The translations under genes were made by a program, and so were the position numbers. Under the pieces are notes generated by a model. That model was not told the DNA's origin and searched no databases. It was given only the letters and a program-made list of their open reading frames with translations. A stretch of 33,749 nucleotides of DNA, taken from Candidatus Rifleibacteriota bacterium (lineage in GTDB: Bacteria; Muiribacteriota; Ozemobacteria; Ozemobacterales; Ozemobacteraceae). Shown here one piece after another: positions 21,792 to 30,725 of the stretch. The stretch lies in assembly GCA_017417215.1 (NCBI GenBank), contig JAFPZP010000045.1, positions 1 to 33,749 of the forward strand. Direction: 5' to 3'. Each line of letters opens with the position of its first letter. Position 1 is the first letter of the stretch.

Positions 21792-23282
21792 ATGTGGCAA
21801 GCCAAAACAACTGAGGGTTTTGTCGAATTAGAGAATGATTATGCTAGATTGCTAAAAAATGTCGATGGCACAAAATGGTCTAGTTTAGTCGTTACTCCAG
21901 ATGGAGATATTTGGTCTGCTTTAAGAAAAGCTATTCCAAGTTTTTTCCCTCCCAAAGCCTCTTTAAATTTTATCTGTCCATCTAATGGTGGTACACTTGT
22001 TTTTGAATTTCCAAGCGATTTAACAGATAAAGAAATTGAAGGAAATTTACAGGTAAATAGGAAGAATTTCTTTAACGAAGCCGGAGAACTTTTCTTTAAG
22101 ATAAAAAAAGGAAATGTTAATCAGGTTACAAAGAAGAGAGAAATCACCGTTTCTTATATTACTACTTCTACTGTAGAAAATATTAAGAATCTTTGTGAAG
22201 CTGCAAGTGTAAAGCTCGGGAAAATAACAACTCTTCCCGATTCACTCTTCGGAGCATTAAATAGACAATATGCTAATTACGGAAATGAAGTAAATATATG
22301 TATACAGGTAGGTTATTCAAAAGTATACATTATAATCTTCAAAGGTGATGAAATCCTTTCTGTAAGAACTTTACTCACTGGTAGTTTAAGAGAACTAGAA
22401 AGCATTCTTTTTGCTGGTTATTCAATGAACAAAGATGAAGCCAGATTAATGATAAGCGGACGTCACCAGCAACCAGTTCCAACTATTCTTGATACAATAA
22501 AAGAAAACCGTCTTGATTTGATAACTCACCTCGGCGGTGTTTTTGCAGAATTAAGAACAAAGAAGCTCTTAGACCCAAAATCTCAGGTATACTTATCTTA
22601 TAACATTATTGATGAACCAATGCTTACCAGCATGATAAGCGAACGTTTTGACATAAATGTCAATATTATTACAGGTTTAGAAAATGATGAAAAATGTGAA
22701 AAGTATGAAGATTATCCAGCAGCCTGGTTATGTGGTGCATACAATCAGACTGTTCCAAATCTGATTCCACCTAAGAAGATTTCTATAGGTAATCTTTTCT
22801 ATAATTCAGTATCTGCAATAATAATAGCTGCAATTATGACAGCTCTGCCTTATCCAATTCTTAATAATCAAAAACAGAGCATTGCCAATGAGCTGAAAGC
22901 ATTACAAGAAAAGCATAAGCCCATTGAAGAAATGCTTAATGAATTCAAGAATTTGAACGATTATCAAGGCAAATTGGTTAATTTGGCAAAGGAAATCAAT
23001 TCAGATATCGAATCAAGAGGTATTTCTTCTAGAATTGCAAGACATTTAACAGAAACTTTACCCATTTCGACAAGACTTGAAAATCTGAAAGTAGATTATA
23101 AAGCAGGGAAAATGACCGTTGTTGGTTATACTGTTGATGCAGAAAGTGCATTACGCTTTCTAGACAATATAAAAAGCTGCGATGAATTAACCAAAGCAGA
23201 AATAGTCATTTCAGACTTGGAAAGCAGACGAATTAAATTTACTATAACAGCCTTAATTGGCGATGGAAAAGGTAGAAGGTGA
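21792..23282 (+). CDS. PilM-PilN-like fusion (GspL-like assembly platform protein)
   Basis: The 496-residue protein matches the layout of type II secretion GspL or a PilM-PilN fusion. Residues 1-320 are cytoplasmic with an actin-like fold. Residues about 336-356 are the only membrane segment (SVSAIIIAAIMTALPYPI). It continues with a periplasmic helix (357-400) and a ferredoxin-like domain, in which LTETLPISTRLENLKVDYKA and the later AESALRFLDNI follow the PilN pattern. In such machines this protein links the ATPase to the inner-membrane ring. The ATG is preceded by aaggat at good spacing. The next gene starts 11 bases after the stop. Sequence identity to known GspL is low, so the call rests on topology, the PilN-like end and the neighbours. 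Confidence 0.75.
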   Translation: MWQAKTTEGFVELENDYARLLKNVDGTKWSSLVVTPDGDIWSALRKAIPSFFPPKASLNFICPSNGGTLVFEFPSDLTDKEIEGNLQVNRKNFFNEAGELFFKIKKGNVNQVTKKREITVSYITTSTVENIKNLCEAASVKLGKITTLPDSLFGALNRQYANYGNEVNICIQVGYSKVYIIIFKGDEILSVRTLLTGSLRELESILFAGYSMNKDEARLMISGRHQQPVPTILDTIKENRLDLITHLGGVFAELRTKKLLDPKSQVYLSYNIIDEPMLTSMISERFDINVNIITGLENDEKCEKYEDYPAAWLCGAYNQTVPNLIPPKKISIGNLFYNSVSAIIIAAIMTALPYPILNNQKQSIANELKALQEKHKPIEEMLNEFKNLNDYQGKLVNLAKEINSDIESRGISSRIARHLTETLPISTRLENLKVDYKAGKMTVVGYTVDAESALRFLDNIKSCDELTKAEIVISDLESRRIKFTITALIGDGKGRR

Positions 23283-23292
23283 GGAACAAAAT

Positions 23293-23835
23293 ATGAAAAA
23301 TTTCTTAGTAGCAGTTATTGCCTTTGCTATAATTGTTATGCCTTATACCTATTACTATATTCCTTCTCTTAATCAAACCAATAATATGAGACAGGAAATA
23401 ACAAATTTAAAGGCATCATTAGCAAGATTTGAAAACGGTAGAGAAGCTATTTACAGAGAACTTCTTGTTTCACAGAACGAAAATCTCAAAAAGGAAAACG
23501 AAAGATTAAATTATTTGCTTCCCGCATTTGTTACCGCCAGAGCAAATTTAATGGCTCCTTTTGATACTTTAAGAGAAGAAATTCCAGGCGATTGGAATGT
23601 AGTTCCTGAAGGCAAATTTAAAAGCAGCGGTCCATTAGTTTTTTGGCCATTTAATTTTAAATACATCGGAAAGAGCGAAGACGCAATTAAAGTTCTTGCT
23701 TATATGGAAGTTAATACTCAATTCATGAGACTTGAAAACTATAATATAGAAACTAAAGACAAATTAGTTACTTTATCTGGAAAAGTTGAATTAGTATTTC
23801 AAGAAAAGTTAATGGAAGAAGGAGGCAAAAAATGA
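23293..23835 (+). CDS. PilO/GspM-like inner-membrane assembly protein
   Basis: The 180-residue protein has one N-terminal membrane segment (FLVAVIAFAIIVMPYTYYY), then a coiled coil (about residues 30-75, with NEN and KKENERL heptads) and a small alpha/beta domain, the arrangement of PilO and GspM. These proteins pair with PilN/GspL through the periplasmic ferredoxin-like domain. The frame is open to a TTG at 23257, but the ATG at 23293 is the start: aggtgagg lies a few bases before it, and the longer form would place charged residues ahead of the membrane segment. The last bases overlap the next gene by four (ATGA), implying translational coupling. Confidence 0.75.
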   Translation: MKNFLVAVIAFAIIVMPYTYYYIPSLNQTNNMRQEITNLKASLARFENGREAIYRELLVSQNENLKKENERLNYLLPAFVTARANLMAPFDTLREEIPGDWNVVPEGKFKSSGPLVFWPFNFKYIGKSEDAIKVLAYMEVNTQFMRLENYNIETKDKLVTLSGKVELVFQEKLMEEGGKK

Positions 23836-24254
23836 AACTTTGGATAAAAGCAGCCATCTTCGGTTCCATTTTCATGGTATTGTTCTTTTTATATAGAATG
23901 AATCAAGCAAACTCTGTTGTATATATTGCTCAACCTCAATATACAGAAGCAATAACACTGCCTCAGCCGGTTATAAGAAAAGAAATAAAACGAGATGAAC
24001 TGCTTATAGGTTTACCTGTTGATAAAGAACCATTTAGACCATTATTCTTCGAATCAATGGAATTAAAAGGTATCATGAAAGATAACTTTGGCAGATGGTT
24101 GGCTATTTTCACAGATGGAAAATCTGAAGCTGGTTCTCGTTTAATGAAGTTTGCTGCTGGTGATACCCATGACGGTATTACACTTTTAAATGTTGATAAC
24201 AAGGGCTGTATTATAAGATACGGCAATATTGAACGAAGATTTGAAGTTAAGTAA
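23832..24254 (+). CDS. PilP/GspC-like periplasmic linker protein
   Basis: The 140-residue protein has an N-terminal membrane anchor (AAIFGSIFMVLFFLY), a proline-containing linker (residues about 35-65) and a small beta domain. In that domain, MELKGIMKDNFGRWLAIF, AAGDTHDGITLLNVDNKG and CIIRYGNIERRFEVK follow the homology-region pattern of GspC and PilP. This domain binds the secretin N0 domain and joins inner- and outer-membrane parts. There is no PDZ domain, unlike classical GspC. It begins within the stop of the PilO-like gene behind a strong ggagg, and the secretin gene follows 22 bases later. Confidence 0.75.
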   Translation: MKLWIKAAIFGSIFMVLFFLYRMNQANSVVYIAQPQYTEAITLPQPVIRKEIKRDELLIGLPVDKEPFRPLFFESMELKGIMKDNFGRWLAIFTDGKSEAGSRLMKFAAGDTHDGITLLNVDNKGCIIRYGNIERRFEVK

Positions 24255-24276
24255 AAGAATCTAAAAGGAGTTATAA

Positions 24277-26274
24277 ATGCTTAATAAGATTAATAAAGTT
24301 TTAGCAATAGCTGTGCTTGCATCAGCTTTCAGCATTCCTGCATACTCTCAACCAATTAATAACAGTTCCTTACTTGGAATGCAGCAGAGCAACAAACTTA
24401 CTCTTTCTATAAACGAAATAAGTACAGAAGAAGCAGTTAAACTAGTATGTGAACATTTCGGCTATATCCCAATGCTTCACATGCCATTAACAGATAATGT
24501 AAGCGTAGAACTAGTTAATGCTAGCTTTGAAGAAGCTATGGAAAAAGTTCTTGGTAATAGTTCTACTGACTACATGATAGAAAATAATCGTTTGCATGTA
24601 TTCAAACCAAGAGAATCCTGGTCTCGTTTCTCTGATCAGGCATCTGGTCCTGCCGGAAATGCTGGTAATAACCAAGGTGCACCTCAGCCAAAAGCAGAAC
24701 CAATAATTACAAAGATTATCCCTTTAGGCAAAAGAACAGCAACTGATATTCAGAAGCTTGTTAAAGAATTGAACCCACAAATCAGTGTTGTTCATGATGC
24801 TCCTACAAACTCTGTAATTGTTATGGGTCCAGAAAGCATGGTTGCTGCTTCCGAACTCCTTTGCAAGAGCATTGATGGGATGGAAGTTAAACAAACTGCT
24901 ACCGATACTTCTAAGTTGGTAAAAGGCTTAAGATACATAACCCAGACTTTTGAACTGGAACATGCTAATTTTGATGAAATAGAAGAAGAACTTTCTACCA
25001 TTATCGAAAGAGACACAAATTCAAGTTCTGGTTCTAGTTCATCTGCAGCTAACCTAAGAGATAAAGACGGCAATCCTATAGAAACAGAATATTTCCTTTT
25101 GGATAAAGCCAGAAGAATATGTGTTGTTCATACTTCTGTAGAAAAATTTGCCGTTATAGAATCCTATTTTAAAGCTATTGATAAACCATTACCTCAGGTT
25201 CTTATTGAAGCTAGTATTGTTGCTGTAGATGATGGCTTAGAAAAACAGCTTGGTATTAAATGGAATGGCTTAGAAGGAACTTCAGGCTATATAGCTCCAC
25301 AGGGTAATAATCCTACTAATAATAGTTTTAAAGATTTTATTAAATTTGGTGGAACTTGGGATTTCTCTAGTGTTCAGGCTTTATTAAAAGCTGTTGAAAC
25401 AGACAACAAGAGTCAGATTCTTTCTAGACCAAGAGTTATTACTGTTACCGGCAAAACTTCAAGCATTCATGTTGGCGATGAAATACCTTACAGCTCTGGC
25501 ACATCTGTAACCGATGGCGGCACCACAACTTCAAGCGTTGCTTTTAAAGAAGTTGGTATTAAGCTTGATGTTACTCCAGTTGTTAATCTGAATGACAATA
25601 CCATTCAACTTAATGTAATTCCTGAAGTATCTCAATGGGTTAGAGATGTTGTAATGGGTAACAATATTGTTCCTCAGGTTTCTACAAGAAGAGCTGAATC
25701 AACCATAAAAATAAAAAATGGTGAAACAATGGTTATTGGTGGTCTAATTGAAGCTAAATCTGTTAACGATGTCTATGAAGTGCCTCTTTTCAGCAAAATT
25801 CCATTAATAGGCAAGGCTTTCAGAAGTAAAACAACAAATAATACAAAAACCAACTTGATTATCCTTCTTACTGCTCATATAGTTGATGAAGCTCATAAAA
25901 ACACTGTTACTCCTAAAGCAGTTAAAGAAATAAATCAGATTAAACCTTTGAGAAATTCTGAAACTATAACTGAAATTTCTGAACCAACAGTAGATGGTCC
26001 AAATGTTTATGGTGAAACTATTGTATGGCCAAAACCAGTTGAAGAAACTAATACAGAAGCTAACACTAACACCAATAACAAAAAAGTAATCAGATCTTCA
26101 AATATGGTAGTTGGTTATTCAGAAGAAAAATCTGATAAAGATACTAAGGTTAAGAATACTGTAGTTGATAATACTGAAGAAAATACAGATACAGACCTTA
26201 GAGAAAACACAGAAACAGAAAAATATCTGATAAAAAAATTAAAAGAAATTCGTGAAACTCGTAATAATAAATAA
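24277..26274 (+). CDS. Secretin (GspD/PilQ family)
   Basis: The 665-residue protein forms the outer-membrane gate of the machine. Residues 1-24 are a signal peptide (PAYS, then Q). N0 spans about 40-110 (LTLSINEISTEEAVKLV), N1 about 143-202 (IITKIIPLGKRTATDIQKLV) and N2 about 221-303, with a Ser-rich insertion near 248-258. The secretin barrel covers about 304-536: VLIEASIVAVDD, ILSRPRVITVTGK, VGIKLDVTPVV, GETMVIGGLI, VPLFSKIPLIGKAFR and LIILLTAHIV are classic motifs. A long tail (537-665), rich in Asn, Thr and Glu and ending in a basic helix (EKYLIKKLKEIRE), follows the barrel. It could act as an S-domain for pilotin binding but is longer than usual. A strong aaaggag precedes the ATG. Confidence 0.95.
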   Translation: MLNKINKVLAIAVLASAFSIPAYSQPINNSSLLGMQQSNKLTLSINEISTEEAVKLVCEHFGYIPMLHMPLTDNVSVELVNASFEEAMEKVLGNSSTDYMIENNRLHVFKPRESWSRFSDQASGPAGNAGNNQGAPQPKAEPIITKIIPLGKRTATDIQKLVKELNPQISVVHDAPTNSVIVMGPESMVAASELLCKSIDGMEVKQTATDTSKLVKGLRYITQTFELEHANFDEIEEELSTIIERDTNSSSGSSSSAANLRDKDGNPIETEYFLLDKARRICVVHTSVEKFAVIESYFKAIDKPLPQVLIEASIVAVDDGLEKQLGIKWNGLEGTSGYIAPQGNNPTNNSFKDFIKFGGTWDFSSVQALLKAVETDNKSQILSRPRVITVTGKTSSIHVGDEIPYSSGTSVTDGGTTTSSVAFKEVGIKLDVTPVVNLNDNTIQLNVIPEVSQWVRDVVMGNNIVPQVSTRRAESTIKIKNGETMVIGGLIEAKSVNDVYEVPLFSKIPLIGKAFRSKTTNNTKTNLIILLTAHIVDEAHKNTVTPKAVKEINQIKPLRNSETITEISEPTVDGPNVYGETIVWPKPVEETNTEANTNTNNKKVIRSSNMVVGYSEEKSDKDTKVKNTVVDNTEENTDTDLRENTETEKYLIKKLKEIRETRNNK

Positions 26275-26289
26275 TTATTGCTGAATTCT

Positions 26290-26324
26290 AAAATTGCCCT
26301 TCAAAATTAATGAAGGGCAATTTT
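26290..26324. terminator. Bidirectional-type terminator between secretin and ATPase genes
   Basis: A perfect 13-bp inverted repeat (aaaattgcccttc and gaagggcaatttt) with a nine-base loop lies 16 bases after the secretin stop. The arms supply T-runs on both strands. It would end or attenuate the first half of the operon. A TATAAT at 26359-26364 without a good -35 may restart transcription for the ATPase gene. Confidence 0.75.
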
Positions 26325-26387
26325 CAATATTCTAAGAACCGAATTCAATATTAGTTTATATAATAAAAAAAATAAGGCGATATAACA

Positions 26388-28037
26388 ATGAAACAAATTG
26401 GCGATATTCTGATAGAAAAGGGGCTAATTACAGAAGGACAGCTCCAAAAAGGTCTTAAAATAAGTAAAGATCAGAATACCAGACTTGGCAAAGCTCTGAT
26501 TGACTTAGGTTATATTACTGAACCAGAGCTTCTTTCAACACTTTCAAAACAGTTTGGCATACCTATGATGCCACCGGGTGAACTTGTTGTTGACCCAACT
26601 CTTCTACATTTTATCACTCCACAATTAGCCAAAGAATATAATATTATCCCCATAACCCAAAAGGGTGATGCTATTTTACTTGCTACTTCCGACCCAATGA
26701 ATACAGCCATAGTTGGAAGACTAGAAACCCAGCTTGGACGTAGAATTATTTTTAATCTGGCGACAAATGAACAAGTAAACGGAGCTATAAAACGTAATTA
26801 TCTTGGAAATGAAGACATGCTCAGCAGTATGCGCTTCATGGAAGATTACAAAGTAGATTCCATATTAGATACGGTTAATCCCGATGATGCTCTATTAGAA
26901 AGTGGTCCTGTCGTTAAATTTGTTAATCAGGTATTAATTGGTGCAATCAAAGAACGTGCATCAGATATTCACATTGAACGAGATGGTCATGATTTTCATA
27001 TAAGATACCGTATAGATGGTATCTTAAAAACTATGTTCAGACCCAAACTTAGTCTGCACCCAATGATTACTTCTAGAATCAAAGTTATGGCAAAACTTGA
27101 TGTCAGTGAACATAGAATTCCTCAAGACGGTAGAATTATGTTTGATGCAGAAGGTCGAAAAGTTGACCTTCGTATTGCAGTTTGCCCCTGTATTGACGGC
27201 GAAAATATAGTATTAAGAGTTTTAAATAGTCAGAGTAAAGCCCCTGAACTAGAAAAGCTTGGTTTTTCCGATAAAAGCTTAGAAAAAATAAATGAATTGA
27301 TTTCTCATAATTTTGGTTTGATACTTGTTGCTGGTCAGACAGGTTCAGGTAAAACCACTACACTTTATTCTATTTTACAGAAACTGAATCAAGAAAGTGT
27401 AAAAATAATTACCCTTGAAGACCCTGTTGAAATCAGACTTCCAACTTTAAATCAGATTCAGGTAAACACAAAAGTAGATTTGACCTTTGCTTCAGGACTT
27501 CGTTCTATTCTTCGTATGGACCCAGATGTTATTCTGGTTGGTGAAATACGTGACGAAGAAACCGCTATGTTGGCAACAAACGCCGCTATGACAGGTCACC
27601 TTGTTTTCTCTACTGTTCACTGCGGTAACACTTCTGAAGTTCCTGTAAGACTTGCTGAAATGGGTGTTGAACCCTATCTAACCGCAAACGTTCTATTAGG
27701 AATGATTTCACAAAGACTTGTCAGAGTTAATTGTACTCACTGTCTTACAGAAGAAGAAGTTCCACTAGAACTTAAAGAAAAACTGGGTATAGATTTTAAA
27801 ACATTTATAGGCAAAGGATGTGCTGCTTGTGCAGGTATAGGTTATAGAGGCAGAAGCTGCATAGAAGAAATAACTATAGTAAATTCTGAAATTCGTAAGA
27901 AAATAATAGAAAGAGCAACCAGTCAAGAACTTGAAGCTACTGCAATTCAACAAGGAACCATTGTTCTGAAAGAAGCAGGACTGAACAAGCTTCGTAGCCA
28001 TATTACTAGTGCTACAGAACTGGCTAGAGTATTATAA
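26388..28037 (+). CDS. Assembly ATPase GspE/PilB
   Basis: The 549-residue cytoplasmic hexameric ATPase powers pseudopilus assembly. An N-terminal MshEN-type domain (MKQIGDILIEKGLITEGQL, LGYITEPELLSTLSKQFGIP) covers residues 1-135; such domains bind cyclic di-GMP in some relatives. The core has SDIHIE (192-197), Walker A GQTGSGKT (316-323), the Asp box ITLEDPVE, Walker B ILVGEIRD (382-389) and the His box GHLVFSTVH (403-411). A tetracysteine zinc site follows (C449, C452, C478, C481), as in GspE and PilB but not in PilT. aaggcg precedes the ATG by nine bases, and the GspF gene starts 13 bases after the stop. Confidence 0.95.
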   Translation: MKQIGDILIEKGLITEGQLQKGLKISKDQNTRLGKALIDLGYITEPELLSTLSKQFGIPMMPPGELVVDPTLLHFITPQLAKEYNIIPITQKGDAILLATSDPMNTAIVGRLETQLGRRIIFNLATNEQVNGAIKRNYLGNEDMLSSMRFMEDYKVDSILDTVNPDDALLESGPVVKFVNQVLIGAIKERASDIHIERDGHDFHIRYRIDGILKTMFRPKLSLHPMITSRIKVMAKLDVSEHRIPQDGRIMFDAEGRKVDLRIAVCPCIDGENIVLRVLNSQSKAPELEKLGFSDKSLEKINELISHNFGLILVAGQTGSGKTTTLYSILQKLNQESVKIITLEDPVEIRLPTLNQIQVNTKVDLTFASGLRSILRMDPDVILVGEIRDEETAMLATNAAMTGHLVFSTVHCGNTSEVPVRLAEMGVEPYLTANVLLGMISQRLVRVNCTHCLTEEEVPLELKEKLGIDFKTFIGKGCAACAGIGYRGRSCIEEITIVNSEIRKKIIERATSQELEATAIQQGTIVLKEAGLNKLRSHITSATELARVL

Positions 28038-28050
28038 AAAGGAGTAAAAT

Positions 28051-29271
28051 ATGGCTTTTTATCAATATCAGGCAAAAGATTCTAATGGAAAAATTATAAC
28101 AGATAAAATAGAGGCTGAAAATCAGTCTAGTGCAGTAAATATTCTTGAAAATAAAGGCTACATAATTACTTCTATAGATGAAGTCAAAGAAGAAGGTCAG
28201 GTTCTTGATACCGACTTAAACCTTTTCAACAGAAGAGTATCTTCAGAAACTTTATCAACCTTTCTTATTCAACTTTCTATAATGATAAAATGTGGTGTAA
28301 GCTTAGCTGAAGCCCTGCAGTCTTTAGAACATGGTGAAGACAACCCTACTTTTAAAAGCTGTTTAGAAGATTTAAGAAGCCGAGTTTATAATGGTGCTTC
28401 TTTCTCAGAAGCTTTAAGTCACCATATGGATATTTTTGATAAGTTCACCGTTGCTATGGTTCGTGTTGGTGAAACAGGCGGTGTTCTTGAACAGGTTTTG
28501 GTTAAACTTGCTGCAAGCAGTAAACGCAGAACAGCACTGAAGGGTCAGATTATAGGAGCCTTAGCTTACCCTTGTGTTTTGTTAATTGTTGCAGGAATAG
28601 TTTTATTAGTTCTTATGGGCTTTGCTGTTCCTAGATTTGCTGAATTATTTACTAAAGCGGGGCTAGAATTACCAATAGCGACAAAAATACTCATTTCTGT
28701 AAGTAATTTTGTATCAACCAACTGGATAGCAGTTTTGGTTGCTTTTGTTGTATTGATTGTAATGATAGTTTATTACGCATTAACAGAAAGCGGTCGTAAC
28801 AATTTGGTAGAAACATCTCTAAAGATACCTGTTCTAAGAGATGTTTCCAAAAGATATTTTGTTGTTCAGATTGCAGAATCAATGGGTCTTTTGTTACAAG
28901 CAGGCGTTCCATTAAGAGAATTACTATTAGCTATAGAAAACACTATGACTATACCAACCCCCAAAGCTACTGTTCAGAAAATGAAAGATTATATTGATCA
29001 GGGCAGTAATTTAAAAGCAGCCTTAGACAACGACCCCATTTTCCCTCCAATGGCTCAAAAACTTATTGAAACGGGTGAAACTACAGGGACAATGGATTCA
29101 ATGTTCAATGAAATTGCTACCTATTATGATGAACAGCTTAATTCCGCTATTAAAGCAGCTTTAAGTATTATGGAACCCTGTCTAATTGTTATTATGGCTG
29201 TTCTAGTTGGCTTTATCATGATTGCAGTATTCATTCCTCTATTCAAGATGAGTTTTATAAGACCTAAGTAA
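28051..29271 (+). CDS. Inner-membrane platform protein GspF/PilC
   Basis: The 406-residue protein has the duplicated GspF/PilC domain. It starts AFYQYQAKDSNGKI with the usual small N-terminal domain. The first repeat (FLIQLSIMIKCGVSLAEAL, VGETGGVLEQVL) leads to two membrane segments (about 170-190 and 220-240). The second repeat (AESMGLLLQAGVPLRELL, IETGETTGTMDSM) leads to the last segment near 380-400. It sits on the ATPase in the inner membrane and extracts pilins for assembly. aaaggag lies a few bases before the ATG. It is followed closely by three pseudopilin genes. Confidence 0.95.
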   Translation: MAFYQYQAKDSNGKIITDKIEAENQSSAVNILENKGYIITSIDEVKEEGQVLDTDLNLFNRRVSSETLSTFLIQLSIMIKCGVSLAEALQSLEHGEDNPTFKSCLEDLRSRVYNGASFSEALSHHMDIFDKFTVAMVRVGETGGVLEQVLVKLAASSKRRTALKGQIIGALAYPCVLLIVAGIVLLVLMGFAVPRFAELFTKAGLELPIATKILISVSNFVSTNWIAVLVAFVVLIVMIVYYALTESGRNNLVETSLKIPVLRDVSKRYFVVQIAESMGLLLQAGVPLRELLLAIENTMTIPTPKATVQKMKDYIDQGSNLKAALDNDPIFPPMAQKLIETGETTGTMDSMFNEIATYYDEQLNSAIKAALSIMEPCLIVIMAVLVGFIMIAVFIPLFKMSFIRPK

Positions 29272-29284
29272 AGAGTTGAAACAA

Positions 29285-29680
29285 ATGATAAACTACTTAA
29301 AAAAATCTAAAGGTTTTACTCTAATGGAACTGTTGCTAGTTGTTGCGGTATTAGCAATACTAGCTGCAGTAACTATGCCATACTTTAATGAAGCATATCT
29401 TACAATGAATGATGGACCTGCAGAACAAATGACTGTAAATCTCATATCTTCAGCAAGAAGTATGGCTATTGCAGGTCGAGTAAAAGAATCTACCATAACT
29501 TTTAAAAAAGATGGTACAATAACAGTTGGAGATAATATTTATAAATTACCTTCTAATTTTTCAATAGATATTACTTCAGACAAAAGTTTTACTTTTGAAT
29601 TAGATGGTAAGGTTACTCCGCAGAACGAAACCATAACAATTAAAAGGAACGGTTATTCCAAAACAATAGCCGTTAAATAA
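29285..29680 (+). CDS. Minor pseudopilin 1
   Basis: The 131-residue protein starts MINYLKKSKG^FTLMELLLVVAVLAI, a textbook prepilin signal with Gly at -1, Phe at +1 and Glu at +5. A short globular domain follows, with late beta strands (ITFKKDGTITVGD, SFTFELDGKVTPQ) that recall GspH-type pseudopilins. The open frame reaches back to a TTG at 29276, but the ATG at 29285 gives a normal ten-residue leader and has aagag nine bases ahead. Its N-terminal helix is almost identical to that of the separately transcribed pilin at 31217, so the two share ancestry or processing constraints. Confidence 0.85.
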   Translation: MINYLKKSKGFTLMELLLVVAVLAILAAVTMPYFNEAYLTMNDGPAEQMTVNLISSARSMAIAGRVKESTITFKKDGTITVGDNIYKLPSNFSIDITSDKSFTFELDGKVTPQNETITIKRNGYSKTIAVK

Positions 29681-29683
29681 AAG

Positions 29684-30127
29684 ATGAAAAAAAGGATTAA
29701 TAAACTAGGTTTAAGTTTGATAGAATTAGTAGTGGCTTTACCTATGCTTGCTTTTGTTTTTCTTGGAATAGCCTATATGATAGCTATAACAGGGAACTTT
29801 ACTACAACAGAAATAGCTAAAGCCAAGACCCAGACTGCAGCAAATAATATTTTAATGCTTATAAAAGCTGAACGATTTTCAATACTCAATAATCTTGGTT
29901 TTACTGTAACTAGTGATAGTAATGGCAATAAAAAGGTTGACACTGTTGTAATTCCTACAGATTCAATAGTTCACCCTGATGGAGTTACAAATTTAAAACT
30001 ATTCTTAGAAGAACAAAACCCTGATGCTGGTTCAAATATTTCAAGCGGTAATAAAATCTGTGTAATAAAAGTTATAGCTCCAGATTTTAATGACATTCAA
30101 ACCGAAATTAAAACGGTTTCTTTTTGA
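29684..30127 (+). CDS. Minor pseudopilin 2
   Basis: The 147-residue protein has a leader MKKRINKLG followed by LSLIELVVALPMLAFVFLG, so cleavage after Gly leaves Leu at +1 and keeps Glu at +5. The hydrophobic helix contains a proline and ends in a polar globular domain of about 110 residues with no cysteine pair. It resembles the GspI/GspJ-type minor pseudopilins that form the pilus tip, but the subtype cannot be fixed. The gap to pseudopilin 1 is three bases, and no strong ribosome site is visible, so translation is probably coupled. Confidence 0.8.
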   Translation: MKKRINKLGLSLIELVVALPMLAFVFLGIAYMIAITGNFTTTEIAKAKTQTAANNILMLIKAERFSILNNLGFTVTSDSNGNKKVDTVVIPTDSIVHPDGVTNLKLFLEEQNPDAGSNISSGNKICVIKVIAPDFNDIQTEIKTVSF

Positions 30128-30141
30128 GGTTGAAATAATAA

Positions 30142-30582
30142 ATGAATAAAAAAGCTTTTACATTACTAGAATTGATGTTGGTTGTTGTTATTCTAGCAAT
30201 AATAGCAGCTAGTGCCATTCCTTTTATGATTAATTCTATTGGTGGCTTTAATCAGATAACTGCTCAAGAAGATATAATTAATTCTTTACAAGAAATTAGT
30301 ACAGTTATAAGTCGTAGAATAATATTTGATAACGAATCCTCTAGTATTGACCATCTTAACGAAATAATAAGCAGTTTTGCCAATAGTTCATCAGGGAATA
30401 ACTATAACTTAGCAAACGGAATAGTTGTTAAAAAGTTAACTAGTACCGATGTAACAGATTGTACATATACTAAAGATGGTAAAAGTGTAAAAATACCTAA
30501 TTGCATTAGAATCACTTTAACAGCTTCAAAAAACGATTCAGAACATAAATTGAATTTTATTGTTTATCCGGCAGTTGAATAA
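30142..30582 (+). CDS. Minor pseudopilin 3, with Ala at the cleavage site
   Basis: The 146-residue protein starts MNKKA^FTLLELMLVVVILAIIAAS. It has Phe at +1 and Glu at +5 like a normal prepilin, but the -1 residue is Ala instead of the nearly invariant Gly. Family knowledge says prepilin peptidases cleave Ala variants less well. The globular domain has two cysteines (DCTY and PNCIR) that could form a disulfide loop. It is the last gene of the GspE-F-pseudopilin run. gagg lies 12 bases before the ATG. Confidence 0.8.
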   Translation: MNKKAFTLLELMLVVVILAIIAASAIPFMINSIGGFNQITAQEDIINSLQEISTVISRRIIFDNESSSIDHLNEIISSFANSSSGNNYNLANGIVVKKLTSTDVTDCTYTKDGKSVKIPNCIRITLTASKNDSEHKLNFIVYPAVE

Positions 30583-30597
30583 AATAAAATGTCCTTA

Positions 30598-30641
30598 CCC
30601 CCTTTCTTGGAGGCGATGCTTCCCCACGTAAGGGGGATTTT
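30598..30641 (+). terminator. Compound hairpin after the minor pseudopilins
   Basis: ccccctt (30598-30604) pairs with aaggggg (30630-30636) and encloses a second stem ggaggc-gat-gcttcc (30609-30623, one G-T pair). A short T-rich stretch follows. It may terminate the operon or stabilise its 3' end. Confidence 0.45.
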
Positions 30642-30690
30642 AACATTAAATTAGATTATTAAAAATAAGTTAGATAATTCTAATTTTTTC

Positions 30691-30719
30691 TTGCTATTTT
30701 TTATTTTTCAATGTATATT
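30691..30719 (+). promoter_or_regulatory. Promoter of a candidate small RNA
   Basis: TTGCTA (30691-30696), an exact 17-base spacer and TATATT (30714-30719) fit a primary-sigma promoter. No start codon with a ribosome site follows before two terminators, so the product would be a non-coding RNA. Confidence 0.5.
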
Positions 30720-30725
30720 AACTTC

